Shown piece after piece: positions 10,554 to 22,330 of a stretch of 64,000 nt of DNA (position 1 is its first letter; each line of letters opens with the position of its first letter). Source of the stretch: Tausonia pullulans. Taxonomy: Eukaryota; Basidiomycota; Tremellomycetes; Cystofilobasidiales; Mrakiaceae. The translations under genes were made by a program, and so were the position numbers. The notes beneath the pieces were generated by a model. That model saw only the letters and a program-made list of their open reading frames with translations. It did not search any database and was not told the origin of the DNA. The DNA lies in contig OX637627.1 of assembly GCA_951802195.1 (NCBI GenBank), forward strand, positions 744,001 to 808,000, read 5' to 3'.

Positions 10554-12056
10554 ATGCTAGCCTTCTTCCTCGCGCTTAGTCTCATCCCTTCGGCCTTTGC
10601 CGCTAGCACGGCCTGCCCAAACTCCGGCGAAGATACCACCTGCCTCGACTTTGTCCACCTCTGGCAGCCAGAAGTCGGTTCGGCTGGGAGCTGGCTTATC
10701 AAGAGTTTGGATGTTAACTCGTTAGTTCTTGCTTCTTCACACTCACTATTGAACCCACTCAAGCTGGAAGCTGACTGGACCCCTGGTGTTCTTCCCTTCC
10801 GTTTATCGCTCTGCTCGCTCCTTCCTCATCCCTTCCCTTTCTCCTTCGCAGCTGCGCCTCAGGCCGCCAGCTAAGGGCCTGCTCTTCAGCGAGGGTCTAC
10901 GACGCCGAGGATATCCTCGCGGCCGTCCTGCGTTCAAACACGTTCGTAGGCGATGGCGAAATCGATGCTGCTGGGCACGAGTGGGCCGAGAACGAGCACG
11001 GCGAGAGCCATGAGGAGATCTGGGCGAGGGCGGTAAGTCCAGCATCTTGACGCCTGATGCCGCTTTCGGCCAAGGCTCCTTCTGACTATCACAAGAGTAC
11101 CGACGGCTTCTTGACTATCCACGCTTTGAGAACAGTGGGCGATCTCTGGGACGTGCATGTCGACGATTGATCCGGCGTGCAAGCCGGAGGGCAAGACGCT
11201 TCCGCGCGCCGGCGAAGTCTCCACCTACTTCGCTCTCGCGCATCAGGTTCACCAGAATATCGATACGGCCGCGATATTGGAAGAAGCTGATGTGAGATCT
11301 CTTATCAGAGTGGAAACATGGGCGGCTGTCCAAGATCATGAATCTGATTTCCCGCCGCTTCTCAGATCGTCCCCTCGGAGACCATTTCCTACTCCCTCCA
11401 CGACATCACTGAAGCCATCTTCAAAGCGACCGGTTACACACCCCTGGTTAGCCAGTTCTTGCTTGTTCTCTCTCCAGAATAGCGACTTACGACCCTGGTG
11501 TGGATCATGTAGCTGGCCTGCGACAGCTCCGGCAACACGGCGCCGTCGCTTGTCTCCATCACATATCCTCTCGTTATCTCGGGACCGGCGCTTTCCCCTA
11601 AGTTCACAGCTCGCTCGGCAAACTCGCTCTCCAACCGCAAATCTACCTGCCCCGCCGAAGGCATCATGTCAGTCCCATCCAGCGCTTCACGCCACTCCAA
11701 GACACCCAACACAGTACCTAATCTTCACTCTCTCTTCTACCTTAAGGCTTCACCCCTCGCACTTCGCTCAGCGAACCCCGCGCGAGACCAAGCCCACCCA
11801 CACTTGGGACCCAATCTACCGCCCTTCCCCCCGCCCCATCACCCTGACGGCCAAATCAAGTGCCACCTCAGTCTCTTACTCCATGGACGAGCAGCCTCAG
11901 CAGCCTCCCAATCCAGTAAAGACGGCTAAAGGCAAGCTTGGATTCTTCAAAGGCGCCGCGGAGAAGCGCGGGCGTGGGATGGAACTCGTTGAGGATGAAG
12001 ACGCGGAGGGCGCGAGGGGAGTGAAGGCTTTTAAGAGGGGTCGGGACGAGCTTTAG
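10554..12056 (+). CDS. Secreted RNase T2-like protein with catalytic residues replaced
   Basis: The start gives a clear signal peptide, MLAFFLALSLIPSAFA. After splicing, exon 2 reads SCASGRQLRACSSARVYDAE, and exon 3 begins WAISGTCMSTIDPAC, followed by GEVSTYFALAHQVHQ, ADIVPSETISYSLHDITEAI, TGYTPL and STCPAEGI. These fit fungal RNase T2 (CMSTLDP..C, IVPS, the C-terminal CP..GI). Where active enzymes have WTIHGLWPD, this protein has WLIKSLDVN; where they have FWEHEWNKHGTC, it has IWARAWAISGTC. Both catalytic histidines and the active-site Glu and Lys are therefore absent. Cysteines and fold markers remain and the frame is open, so it looks like a pseudoenzyme rather than a wreck. A lysine-rich tail (MDEQPQQPPNPVK...RGRDEL) ends it; the last two introns are uncertain, and the tail could be a separate small exon set. 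Confidence 0.7.
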
Positions 12057-12190
12057 ACAGGCCGGCCGGGAGGGGCTTACATCGAACTACTGAACCGATG
12101 GAATCATGTACTTTTCAAGGGCTACCATAGAACTGAAGGCAGGCAAAGTCTATTGGCATTCATTCAAAGCGCAGATCACCGTCTTCCTCA

Positions 12191-13948
12191 TCAAAATTGC
12201 CCAACCTTCTTCCGCTTGTTTAGTACCGACCCCTTGAGTACCGTTCGAGCCTGAATGAGCTGCTCGAGCCGCTCCTTCTCCCTCTGCTCCTCCACTTCAG
12301 CGTCTTGCTGGTTCTCGGTCGCTCCTGATCCACGCGCGCGCTTCTTCTCCCTCGTCGCACCGGACGACTCTTTGACTGGCTCGGACTCGGCGAAGGAGTC
12401 CTCCCGCTGCAGATGGTGTTGAGACGTGTCAGTGCCGTAGAGGCCTCCATTTTGTGAGTCAACGTCGGAGTACAATGACGACAGCGGTGGAAGGGAGATG
12501 TTGGAGTGCTGCGGGTCATCATGCTCGGCAAGCATCAACGGCAACGATAGTCGATCCTGATAGGACGACGATTCCGACGAAGCCGGCCGTTGGAGATGGT
12601 GGAGCGGGAGGGACCCATCCCAGACTTCGATCATGTCGTTGTTGTCGTTAGTCCCACCCTCAGTCTCGGTATCGGTGTGGGAGTCGTCTGACTGATAAGT
12701 ATCAATGGGTTGCAAAGCAGCCTTTGATACCATCTAAGAGCATCTCGTAAATTCAATAAGATGGGTGGGCGGGTGTGACATGGTTGAAACGTTGAGAGTA
12801 ACTGACCGAATCGGTGCGCCCTTTGCCCTTTTCCGATTGAGCCGCGGTCTTCGTTGGAAGGAAAGACGATATAGTAGCGTTCTGAATCTTCTCGACCTCT
12901 TTGCGTTTGATCAGCGAATGCGAGTCAACGGAGAGAAATGATCCTTAAGTCAATAGGTTATAAAACAACGTACTCTCGCTCGACAGAAAGAGGCCCGATA
13001 TCAAGCTGCGGGATGCGCCCAATGTAATCAAAGTGGAGCGTTCATATTCTGCGAGGTCCTGTGCTGAAAAGAGTCTCCAACGGTCCAAGATGAGCCGCAT
13101 GAAATAGAGTGAGTCGGTCGATCTCAACGCAGAGCGAGATCCTGAGACTGAGCAAATGAACGCACCGGGAATGCAAGGCGAGCGAGAGGAGCAAGTATCG
13201 CCTCCTGGATGAAGAACGCAGCCTGGCTGTCATCGACGGGTTCGCAGACCAGACGCCTAGAGGAACAAAGATGAGACCGCTCGACAGTCGTCAGTCTGGC
13301 GTTGTTGGGGGGTCAGGCCGGGCCAGCAACGAATGCACGAGGATTCACCACTCGTTTTTCTCTTGCTCGTCTTCCCATTCAATGACCAGACACGCCGTTC
13401 CCACATTGACTTCCTATAGATCTTCTTCTTCAGCAAAAGAATAGAAATCTCTGCTAAAGGTGGAGTCATCAGAACGCACGTGATGATGTCTCTCCCGAGG
13501 TTCTGCGCCGACCGTGAACGTAGGGTACCGCAATGCTCTCACCACTTCCGCCGTCAGTTCTGGAGACGATCCATATATGTCCTCATTGAGACTCGAGAGC
13601 TCCTTGAACCAAAGACCGGCGAGATTGGTGAAAAGCACGGCGGACCGCCCTCGCTGCGAGCTGGTGAAGCTCATTCCGCGGTTTGGGAGGTTGACGACCT
13701 TGTAGAACCAGGTGATATAATCCTTTTTCTGGGTGATGCCCTTGGGTCCAGATGTCTAGGCGAAGCATCAGCGCGGTCCTGGTCAAGGCAAACGAAGCAA
13801 GGTGGGCTGCGAACTTCGTTGACCCAAGGAGCAGCGAGGAGGATAGCGTAGGCTTCATCGTCAAACTATATGGAGGGGGCATGCAAGATTAGTTTCCGTG
13901 AGAAGCCCTAGATATGGTAGGGCCTCGGACCGTGGTCTTGTAGATCAT
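12191..13948 (-). CDS. Non-homologous end-joining factor, XLF/Nej1-like
   Basis: Start MIYKTTFDDEAYAILLAAPW, then TSGPKGITQKKDYITWFYKV and FTSSQRGRSAVLFTNLAGLW followed by FKELSSLNEDI. A short beta-rich head ending in a 'LxTDLxxLWxEEL'-type strand is what defines XLF/Nej1, the factor that bridges with XRCC4/Lif1 to hold DNA ends for ligase IV. After several small exons (RRLVCEPVDDSQAAFFIQEA, a helical stretch near 12960-13130) comes a long acidic, Ser-rich disordered tail ending LKGSVLNKRKKVGQF. A basic patch followed by a hydrophobic last residue resembles the Ku-binding motif at the XLF C-terminus. Sequence identity in this family is low, so the call rests on layout; an unrelated coiled-coil protein remains possible. 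Exons between 13160 and 13470 are the least certain. Confidence 0.5.
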
Positions 13949-14108
13949 TATGGTGGTTGCTGAGATGAAATTGAAACAAGGAAGGCTGCTGAGGATGAGC
14001 TCAACGCGTCTCCTTCGGTCCAAGCCGTCGCGCTCGTGAGCCACATCGTTTCACCGGCGTCGGACCGACGACCTGCGTGTGTCTTCTTCCGAGCAACCCT
14101 CATCCACC

Positions 14109-15730
14109 ATGCTCTGCACCTCTTCCCGCGTCGGACGAGCTCTTCCGTCCTCTCTAGTCTACCTCCGTCGAATTGTCGCCCTGCGATACACTTCCAACGG
14201 CCCGTCATCATCGACGGCCGCCTCGAACACGTCCTTCCTACCTCGACCAACCGATATCTCGGTCGTTCCGTTCAAGCTATCGCCCCAGGTGGCTCGAGAG
14301 GGTAAGCTGATACATTATTTGCATACGCGTAATCTTAATATCTGACGACTGCCGTTCGATCTCGTTCAAGTCATGACTAGTGAGTCGCGCGCGTGCCCAA
14401 CTACTGACTGACCGCCTAGCTACTGACCGCCTCGCACATGGCAGACTTCGCGTTTGCCTCTCCTGCCAAACCCATCGACGGTCTACGTTCCGGTCTGGAG
14501 CAAATGCTCCATTCGGCGCTCCCATTCTTCCCGAGCCCCTTCGAGGTCGTGGAGGAACCGAGGGCGCTGTTCCTCCCCGGCTGGTCCGTCGATGCCGAGG
14601 TCACCGCGGTCACGGCTTCCTTAAGGGTTGGTGAAGAGTTCCTCGAGCTCATGCCACCGGAAAGGAGGGCCCTTCTTGAAATCACCAACAACGTATCGGT
14701 CTCTGTCACTCACGGCTTCTTCCCTGGTGGGTGTCGTTTCTGGCTCTCGATGAAGGAGCTCCTGTGGCTTATTCAAGGTCGCCGTCAGGAACGTCCTTCT
14801 ACCCACTCTCTCACATCTCCCTCTCCCATCGCCTCCGCGACCTTGGTGAACTTGACCGCTACAACCCGGCTGAGCACGGCTCTCATCGCGTCAGCTCCGG
14901 CAAAGCTCCGGTCACTATCAGGACAATGCCTTTCGACACGTCGCCCCTAGTCCTTCCGGACATGGCTCGTTCGATCGAGGACTTAAGGGACAAGTCCGTT
15001 ACCATTGGAAGCGGCTCAAACATTAGATGGGAGTCTCTCGAGGCAGCGCCGCTGTACTTCCCAATCTATGTCGCGGTTCTGCGCGACCGGCGGACTCACC
15101 ACGAAATCACGGCCGTCATGGAGGCGGCGAGCGAGGATGTGAGTAGCTTCTTGCCTTGTTTCTCTACTGCCCACGTTTACGGTCGTGTCTCTCTACAGCC
15201 GAGGGATAACCTCATCTTCCTCCCTGCACGCGGACTCTCTATAAATGAGGAGCCCTCCTGGAAGTAAGCCGGCTCCATCCATTCATTCCACGGAAGAGAT
15301 CGCTCCTGATGATAACTAAACTCGCCTCACACCCAGCATCTATCCTCGCAAGCCGCTTGAGACGCCACCAGGGATGCTTCCTCAAGATTGGATGGAGCAC
15401 ACTGGCCGAAAGCTCGTCCCTGGCGACGTCGAATCCAACGACGTTATCGACGTTGCCATGCCCCCGCTCTGCCATCCGAGGGTGGACGTATACCCGGGAC
15501 CGAAGGGTACTGTGAAGGAAACGGAGGAATTCTCCTCGCATAACGCGATGGTTTCACCGAGACGACTCAAGCACCACTTGGAGAGGTGGCTCGATGCCCC
15601 CGGGAGGCGGCAGCGGTTGAGGAAGGCGAGTTTGGAGGAGCGACCCGAGGGTTCGATTGGAGAGATCAAGATCTGGGAGGAGTACGAGGACGCCGAGGAG
15701 GAGGAAGATGAGGGGAAAGACGAGAAGTGA
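14109..15730 (+). CDS. Mitochondrial-type conserved protein, paralog A
   Basis: Function unknown to me. The N-terminus MLCTSSRVGRALPSSLVYLR is rich in Arg, Ser and Leu without acids, as in mitochondrial presequences. It is followed by DISVVPFKLSPQVARE, a 9-nt exon (14371-14379), NFAFASPAKPIDGLRSGLEQ, ALFLPGWSVDAEV, VTHGFFPG, GTSFYPLSHISLSHRLRDL, TIRTMPFDTSPLVLPDMA, LYFPIYVAVLRDRR and IYPRKPLETPPGM, then a charged helix and an acidic tail ending DEGKDEK. The gene at 29826-31501 shares all these blocks in the same order and the same exon layout, so the two are paralogs. Six or so introns. The shared LPGWSVDA and SPLYFPIYVAVL blocks mark the family. No catalytic motif is evident. Confidence 0.75.
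14371..14379 (+). other. 9-nt microexon of paralog A
   Basis: The nine bases TCATGACTA are flanked by a clear acceptor (TTCAAG) and donor (GTGAGT). Using them joins ...REV-M-T to NFAF in frame, mirroring the 9-nt exon of paralog B at 30159-30167. Both flanking introns have branch-point-like CTGAC sequences. Confidence 0.65.
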
Positions 15731-16897
15731 TGTAATAGTTACTGCTCGCTCTCAAGGAAGGACAAGGTCCTAGCCCCGCGCCCAGGGATCACGGGCGAAG
15801 TTGAATCCTAAACATGTATCAGGACGGAACTGGCACGAATTCCTTGCTCAAGCGAAAGGGTCGTCATGCTTGGAAGTTCAGTTTTCGGAGGCAGGCTGGA
15901 CGGAGCTCAACGCGTCGATGTTTGGTCAAACAGCTGGGGTTCAACCCGACTCTCAGCGAGCTCAGGGAAGGTCGTCGTCTTCCTACTCACCATCTTCCGA
16001 CTAATGGAGGCGCGTCGTGTTCTGTATCTCTTCGCCTCGGACTCGCTCTTTCACTCATTTGGAGGTAGAGCTGTCGCGCTGCAATTTCGGCAGCGCACAA
16101 GAGACTATATGATTTTTTACTCTGAGAACGAGGGCCTGCTTCCTGCTTGCTAACGGTCTCGCCCTCGAACAAGAAGATGAACACACCTCGAGACTCATTT
16201 CGGCGCGTTCGAGTTTCGCCAGAATGTGCTATGCGCGAGTATGCGCGAGTGTACGCCGCCGGACGTGAGCTAAGTCGGTTCATTCTCGTTTGAAAGCGAT
16301 GTCTTCTATGACTGCTCATGCTCTCAGCGAGTTGTCTCGCGCTCATCTGCACCTTAATCGCAGGCCTCGCGGAGGGCGATCAGCGTAATGCGTCCGTCAA
16401 CGACACGACGCGCGCCTCGAGCCTCATTGTTTGCGCCTGCTCAACGATCATGCTTGTGGTGAAGAGGAGAGGCGGTCCGGTGGACTTCATGGAGGCTTTT
16501 TGTACCAGTGGAGCTTCGTCGAAGGCACGCTGACAAGGCATGTTGGTTGTTACAGGTCGAACGCAGGGCATAATAACGAATCGGCGAAGCGCGAGAGCAA
16601 GGGTGTATGACAGGCTAACGAGTCTTCCTTTACTCGTCCAACCACCACCTGCCCTTATCCCGGGTTTGAAACTGGAGCACACCAAGTCGTTTCTTCTGCC
16701 TCTTATTCGTGGACTCTGTTTTCGTCTCGCCGTCTCTTCAAACAACTCTCATACAGAGATTTCTAAACGAATCTCTCGGTTCCCTCGCATACAACCCGGA
16801 TCGACTTCAGTCCTAGACAGCCCGCACAAGACCCTTATTTTCCTATATTCCTTCATAGATCATACGCTCAAGGGACGAACACCACTCTATATTAACC
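15731..16897. other. Gene-poor interval upstream of the carrier gene
   Basis: No gene with family features is seen. Short frames exist on both strands but none shows conserved motifs or a plausible exon chain. A short direct repeat (TATGCGCGAG twice, then a decayed third copy) lies near 16230-16255. The final 150 nt must contain the promoter and leader of the carrier gene. Confidence 0.5.
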
Positions 16898-18599
16898 ATG
16901 GCGCTCTCCTCGTCCTCGCCAGCCTCACCTGCCGCCGTTGTCGTCGCCGCTGAGCCTCCAGTTTCGCCTACTTCCTCGGTCCGATACATTGGGTTCGCTG
17001 CCGGCATCCTCTCTGGTCTGTCTCTGTTCTTTCGGGGCCCAGGAGAGCCCCCGGGAGGTAGAAGGGTGTCTTCTCCCCTTATCCCCGCACTGACCTCACA
17101 CCATTTGACAGGCCTCACTAAACTCGCCGTTGGACATCCGTGAGGCCCTCGTTCCATTAGCGCCTCTTATTGCGACTTGACTGATTCCTTTGGAAACAGT
17201 TTTGATACCATCAAGACGCGATGTGAGGCTCATCGGCCCAGAGAACCCCGCGCGCTTCGCCTGGAGTGATCTGACGCGTCCTTCCCCTGCGCCAGTGCAA
17301 TGCACGCCTCCAGGGACATACAAGGGCGCTCTAGACTGCCTGCTCCAGACCATCAAGCATGAGGTACGTTTTTTTTTTTGGATGTCTTCGTGGCTGGAAG
17401 GGCGCTTTGCTTGTCTCACGAGGGCCTCCCTACACTTGTCTCACTATACGTGCATCCCCGCTGGTCGCTCCTCTAGGGTCCCCTTGCAGTTTATAAGGGC
17501 GCCACCCCACCAGCTGTCGGTTGGGGAATCACGGACGCTGTCCTCCTCGGATCGTGAGTAAAGTTGTAATCCATGTCCCCTCAAACATGCATTCATATCG
17601 CTCGGCGACATCCAGACTCCACAACTACCGGCTCTTCCTTGTCGACCACGGATTTGGAGAGGCCTCGCCGTCAGGTGACAAGCAGCGGCTTAGCCTGCTC
17701 GGCCACTCCATAGCTGGACTGGGTGCCGGCTTCTCGAACGCCGTCTTCGCTCATCCTATAGAGCTGCTTAAGGGTAAGTTGTGCCTCAGCGTGTGGTGAC
17801 CGTCCTCCGGCATCTGACACCCTTCTTCGCCACGCTCTATTAAGGCAAACTCCAGCTTCAACTCGCTGCCCAGGGTGCTCAGAAGCAGTTCTCTGGCCCG
17901 ATCGATTGTGCGAGGCAGGTCGTGCGCGACCAGGGTGTCTTGGGCCTTTGGCGAGGATTCGGCGCGAGTCTCGCCTTCCGCTCGTGAGGCACGATCTCTT
18001 CTTGCCTCGGATGAGCCTATGTGTCAGAGAGCTGTTGCTGACCAGATGCTTTCTCAATCTATCGCAGAAACTTTGCCTTCATGTTCGGTGGATACGAGCT
18101 CTTTATGCGGTCAGTCCTCACGTTTCCACTTCAGAGCTCGACACTGATTCATTTTGCCTCTAGGATTTTTGCCAGCCTCGACAACACGTCTTTTGCCCTC
18201 TCCTTGCCAACAGCCAACTTCCTCTCTGGCGGGCTCGGAGCCAACTTTTTTTGGCTTGGTGCCCTCCCGGCGGACAACGTCAAGAACCGGATCATGACCG
18301 ATTCGCTCACCACGCCCAGGTACAAGGGCGTTGCTGATGCGGCGGGTGCCGTGTGGCGCGAAGCTGGCCTGAGGGGCTTCTATAGGGGCTGGGTGCCAGT
18401 CTTGCTGCGAGCCTTTCCAACGAAGTGAGTCAATTCTTCAGTCTAGCGCTGGATCAGCTTTGATGCTGATCAAATGGACGGCGATCCTACCAGTGCGAGT
18501 GCGCTCTTCGTGTACGAAACGTGCATGCGGTACGCTGGCGCAGAACAGGTGAGGGCCCGCAATTCTCCTACCTCCGCCAAGCCGAAACGTATAGATTGA
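16898..18599 (+). CDS. Mitochondrial carrier family (SLC25) protein
   Basis: An inner mitochondrial membrane solute carrier. After an Ala/Ser/Pro-rich start (MALSSSSPASPAAVVVAAEP) come three homologous repeats, each with the signature PX[DE]XX[KR]: GHPFDTIKTRLQC, AHPIELLKGKLQLQ and ALPADNVKNRIMTDS. Second-half repeat motifs are also seen: GPLAVYKGATPPAVGWGITD, GLWRGFGASLAFRS and GLRGFYRGWVPVLLRAFPTN. The last exon gives ASALFVYETCMRYAGAEQ and may read on to a TGA at 18597-18599. Seven or so introns; one splits the first signature repeat between 17222 and 17298. The layout is like the amino-acid/acylcarnitine-type carriers (Ymc, Crc1, Ort1), but the substrate contact residues do not let me choose. 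Confidence 0.85.
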
Positions 18600-19226
18600 T
18601 CCGAGGTGTTTCTCCGCTTCTCAATAGACGAGGGGTTGATTTGTTGGTGGGACATATTATGTTGTGGGCTCAAAAGAGGTTCCCAACCGAAGCACGACCT
18701 TACATCAGCTCGTCCCTGGTGCCGGAGAGATTCTCGGACAAGGTTCAGAAGAGTCTAGAGTGTAGCGGAAGATAATGGCCAGACTCTCGAGGAGGGTCTC
18801 CGGCCCATGATGGCGATGATGAGCTGAGAAAGAGGAGAGAGAGTGGCATTCCCCGGGCTTGCTGGCCGCTCGAGACGGCACTTCGCGTTTTCTCTTCGGT
18901 GAAATGGTCAGCTATCCCTCGCTCGTCAGCGAGCTGTTCATCGGGCATTGGGACTGTTTTAGCCTGGACAAATCACTCGAATAGTAGAAAATCAGGTTTA
19001 TCTCGGAGCCGCCGGAGATTCGGCGGGTCTTAATGTTCAGCGAGGCGAGAGCCAATGCCGTGAGATGACGCCAGCTCGGTCCTGTCTGGGCGACGATCCA
19101 CCCGGTCAGGCCATGGGAACGCCAACGCCGGCTTCAAGATGAGCTTACCAAGGCGGGTGAATGTCTTTCCCGCAACCATCATCATACTTTTCTCTCCCTT
19201 TCAACCCCCCATTACATCTAGCACAA
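18600..19226. other. Intergenic interval before the GST-fold gene
   Basis: Nothing recognisable besides short unsupported frames. The last 70 nt are CT-rich and lead into the ATG at 19227, as expected for a fungal core promoter. Confidence 0.45.
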
Positions 19227-20989
19227 ATGTCCTCTCAGCGCGAAACATCCTCTGCCGAGTCTGACCACAAGGCCGTCCTCTACTCCTTTGAGGGATCAGT
19301 CTGGTCCTCGGCGTGCGTTGGACCAATCCATCCGCCTCTCCATCCCAATGGAGCTGACACCCATCAAACCTTTCTCGTCTACCTCCCTCCCATCTGTTGT
19401 TTCCCCTTCTAGGCCTCGTCTGGCGTAAGTCTCCCGCGGTCGCGCTTCGACAACGGCGCACTGTTGATGAGCTGAAGCGTCCTCTCATCTCAATCGTTAT
19501 CACATCTCATCCGTCCCACAGCATTGCCGAGCTCGGTTTCGTAGGTCCAACTAGCCTTGCATACAGCTCTATCCATCTGACTGAAGAATGCTGTTGTTAC
19601 CCAGGCGCCCAACCAGATCGAGGGTGAGCACCAGCTCGGGTCGACTTGTCAGCTACTCCCTGTCTGTCTACCTCGGCCGACACATCGTACATTCATGTAC
19701 CCCATTCACAGTCGAGACCGTCAACCTCTTTGAAGGCGAGAACTTCGAGAAGAACTTCCTCAATCTCAACCCAGCTGGCACGCTCCCGACACTCATCACC
19801 CCCGAGGGCGACTCGCTGGACAACACGATCGTGCGTAAACGAGCGCGAACACGTGATGATCCTGCCGCAAGGTAGATGGCGCCTCGTGAATGAAGACGGC
19901 TTACGCAATGATGGTCTTCTCTCCCTTCTCTCGACGAGAGTAGAAAGTCGTCAACTATCTCGTTGACGTTGCTCCAGTCAAGCCCAAGGGCAAAGGTGTC
20001 GCTCAAGACTTGGTCGAGAAGCTCCACGTTGACGGTATGTCGTTCAAGGGGTCGCCCCCCGTCCCACCGCCCACGCCCCTGTCCGAATACATTGGGACTG
20101 ACTATATAGGCACTACCTCAAGACATTGACCCGAACGATCTCCTTCTCGGCTACGCCCGGAACGATGAGGAGCGCAAGGCCAAGGGCGGCGACCTCCCGG
20201 GCAAGGTGAGCTCCTACTTCTATCATGTGTCACACGGAGGCTAAAAAGTGATTTTCTCCAGTACTGGCGCGGAAGGCAGCCCGTTCTTGAGAAAAAGTCC
20301 GCCGAGGCCGACCGAGACCTCAAGTCGGTAAGTGGGCGGCCCTCCATCGCGCTAGATTATCCGCAGCTGAACAAGCATCACTCACTTTCGTCTCGAACCC
20401 GTAGTTTTACCAGAAGAAGCTCGAGAATAACACGCAAGTCCTTGCGCTCTTCTTCTCTTTCAGACCGCTCTAACTTTCTCTCCTGGGCTCTCAGCGCCAT
20501 CTGTCAATTCTACGACGGCACTGCATCCAAGACGGCGACGGAGCGTCGCTACGCCAAGGCTGGTCCGTAGTTATTCCCATCCGAAATGCCTTTAGCATTT
20601 CTCGCTGACTCTCAATGCCTCTCTTTCTCAGCCGAACTCTGGTCCTCTGTCGGAGCCTTCCTTTCTGGCCCCTTCGCCCAAGCCCTCGCCTCGCGCCCCT
20701 CCCCCTCCTCCTCCTGGCCCTTCTTCTCGGACGACGCCATTCCCGGCGCCGTCGACTTCCATGCTATCGCCTGGCTCGCGCGCACCGTCACCGCCGCGGG
20801 GGGAAGTATCGAGAAGCTCGAAGAAGCCATTGGCGGTCAGAAGGTAGACGCGAGCGTCCGAGACTACTACGAGGCATGGAAGGCGAGGGAGAGTTTCAAG
20901 AAACTGGGCATTGTTCGTCGTTCTTCCGACCCTGAACGTTTGATAGTCCCACTGATATCTACTCATTATTGCTCTCACCACAGCTTTGA
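19227..20989 (+). CDS. Glutathione S-transferase-fold protein
   Basis: Begins MSSQRETSSAESDHKAVLYS and after three short exons (APRLA, IAELGF, APNQIE) reads VETVNLFEGENFEKNFLNLN and PAGTLPTLITPEGDSLDNT. This is the thioredoxin-like GST N-domain with its cis-proline TLPTL and the D-S-x-x glutathione-facing turn. The all-helical C-domain follows: VVNYLVDVAP, LPGKYWRGRQPVLEKKSAEA, FYQKKLENN, and GAVDFHAIAWLARTVTAAGG. At least nine introns, one apparently with a GC donor near 20432. The protein probably ends FKKLGIL* at 20989 after a last splice; reading through instead would extend it to 21077. Basidiomycete yeasts carry many such GST-like proteins of unassigned substrate; detoxification is inferred. 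Confidence 0.75.
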
Positions 20990-22330
20990 GGTGTACCACC
21001 GCGGCTCGCTCTTGGTCCCTTCTCCGCTTTTCCTGCCAAGGACGAATGTCGTCGGCCTTGCTTGCCTGCCTGTCTAATTCCTTAACAAATACTTGCCCTG
21101 CTGCACTTTGTTATGCATCTACATTCGCTGTCAGAACGAAGAGGGAGGAGAGCACGATCAGTACTGATCTCGAAAGTCTTCGCTGTTCATTCCTCCACCA
21201 TCATATCATCTTCCCTTTGTCAAACGTCAGCGGCGTCGTCCATCTCCTTGTCGAGTCTAATGATGGACACCCTCTCGTCGACTTCCTCAACCCAAATGAC
21301 ATCGACCACCGGACTCTCTTCCTCAAATTACTCTTCCTGTATCACAACCGGACCGAGCATATCAGAACTGCGACGAGCAGCCTGAATCCCGTGCAACAAA
21401 ACATAAACAAACTCAGGGGCGTAGAATCGAAGAGCCGCTTTCCCTAGGCCTTGCAGGTGAGATCGCGACCAGAGGATGGGTGTACTCTCACTCGGGAGTT
21501 ATCAGAGAAGGGGCGGAATTGGGTAGAGCACTCGTACGGTCACGTCCGCCCTCAAGTGATCGAACGAGTACCTGGCGGAGTGAGATCGCGCGGATCGGAG
21601 AAAAGAGCGTTGGCTCAAAACGCTCCGCTGCCTTCCTAGGGGAAGGCAACATGTGCCTTGTAGGATACAAGGGAGGCTGGTTCACTGGATGTTAGGTTCA
21701 GCGGAATCAGTGAGTCAAAAGGAGGAGTAGACGAGGAAAGGGATCCGTCATCGCATGCGACCGGCGAGATAGCGTCCATCTCGACCCGACGAACTCACGC
21801 TTGTCAAGAAATTCGTGATGAGGTGGAAGATCGAGGAGGCTTGATAATTAGCAAGTGGGGAAGATATTGATTGAGGACTGACTTCACCCTCGAAGGAACC
21901 GAAGCGAAAAGCCTTACTCGCTCAAGACTCTTGCGTGTACACGGCCCTGAAGGAGGACGTACAGACGGTGACCGTCGCGAGATATAGGGCCACTCCAAAT
22001 ACTCTTCGTAAAGAAGCATTTCCTGAGTCGGGAATGCCTCAGCATTATCCCTGGAGGTACCCAGAGCGTCGCTCTCTGGTTTATCTCCTCGGTTAGTTGT
22101 AACCTTATGCCGGGCATACTTGACTGATGCTCCGTTCCGCTATCGACACAGTATCTTCCAGTGAGGACCCTAGCATATGTTTCAGGGTTTCAATATCGAG
22201 TCTGTCTGGTGCGCCATTGCTCTCTCAGGTCGTGCTGAGAACCGTCAGTCCGACTCGCCATCTTCTACACAGAGCCCTACAAGCCCTTTATTGCTTCCTT
22301 CCTTATTTTCGCGCTCCGACATCCTTCATT
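20990..22330. other. Gene-poor interval
   Basis: About 1.3 kb with no gene I can support. Frames at 20986-21447 (+) and 21804-22117 (-) have no start context or family motifs. The tract may contain relics, but no similarity to neighbouring genes was spotted by eye. Confidence 0.4.

Noticed and set aside
11882-12056. Separate small Lys-rich protein (MDEQPQQPPNPVK...)
   Set aside because: In frame with the RNase T2-like last exon after a plausible splice; treated as its C-terminal tail, though a separate gene is not excluded.
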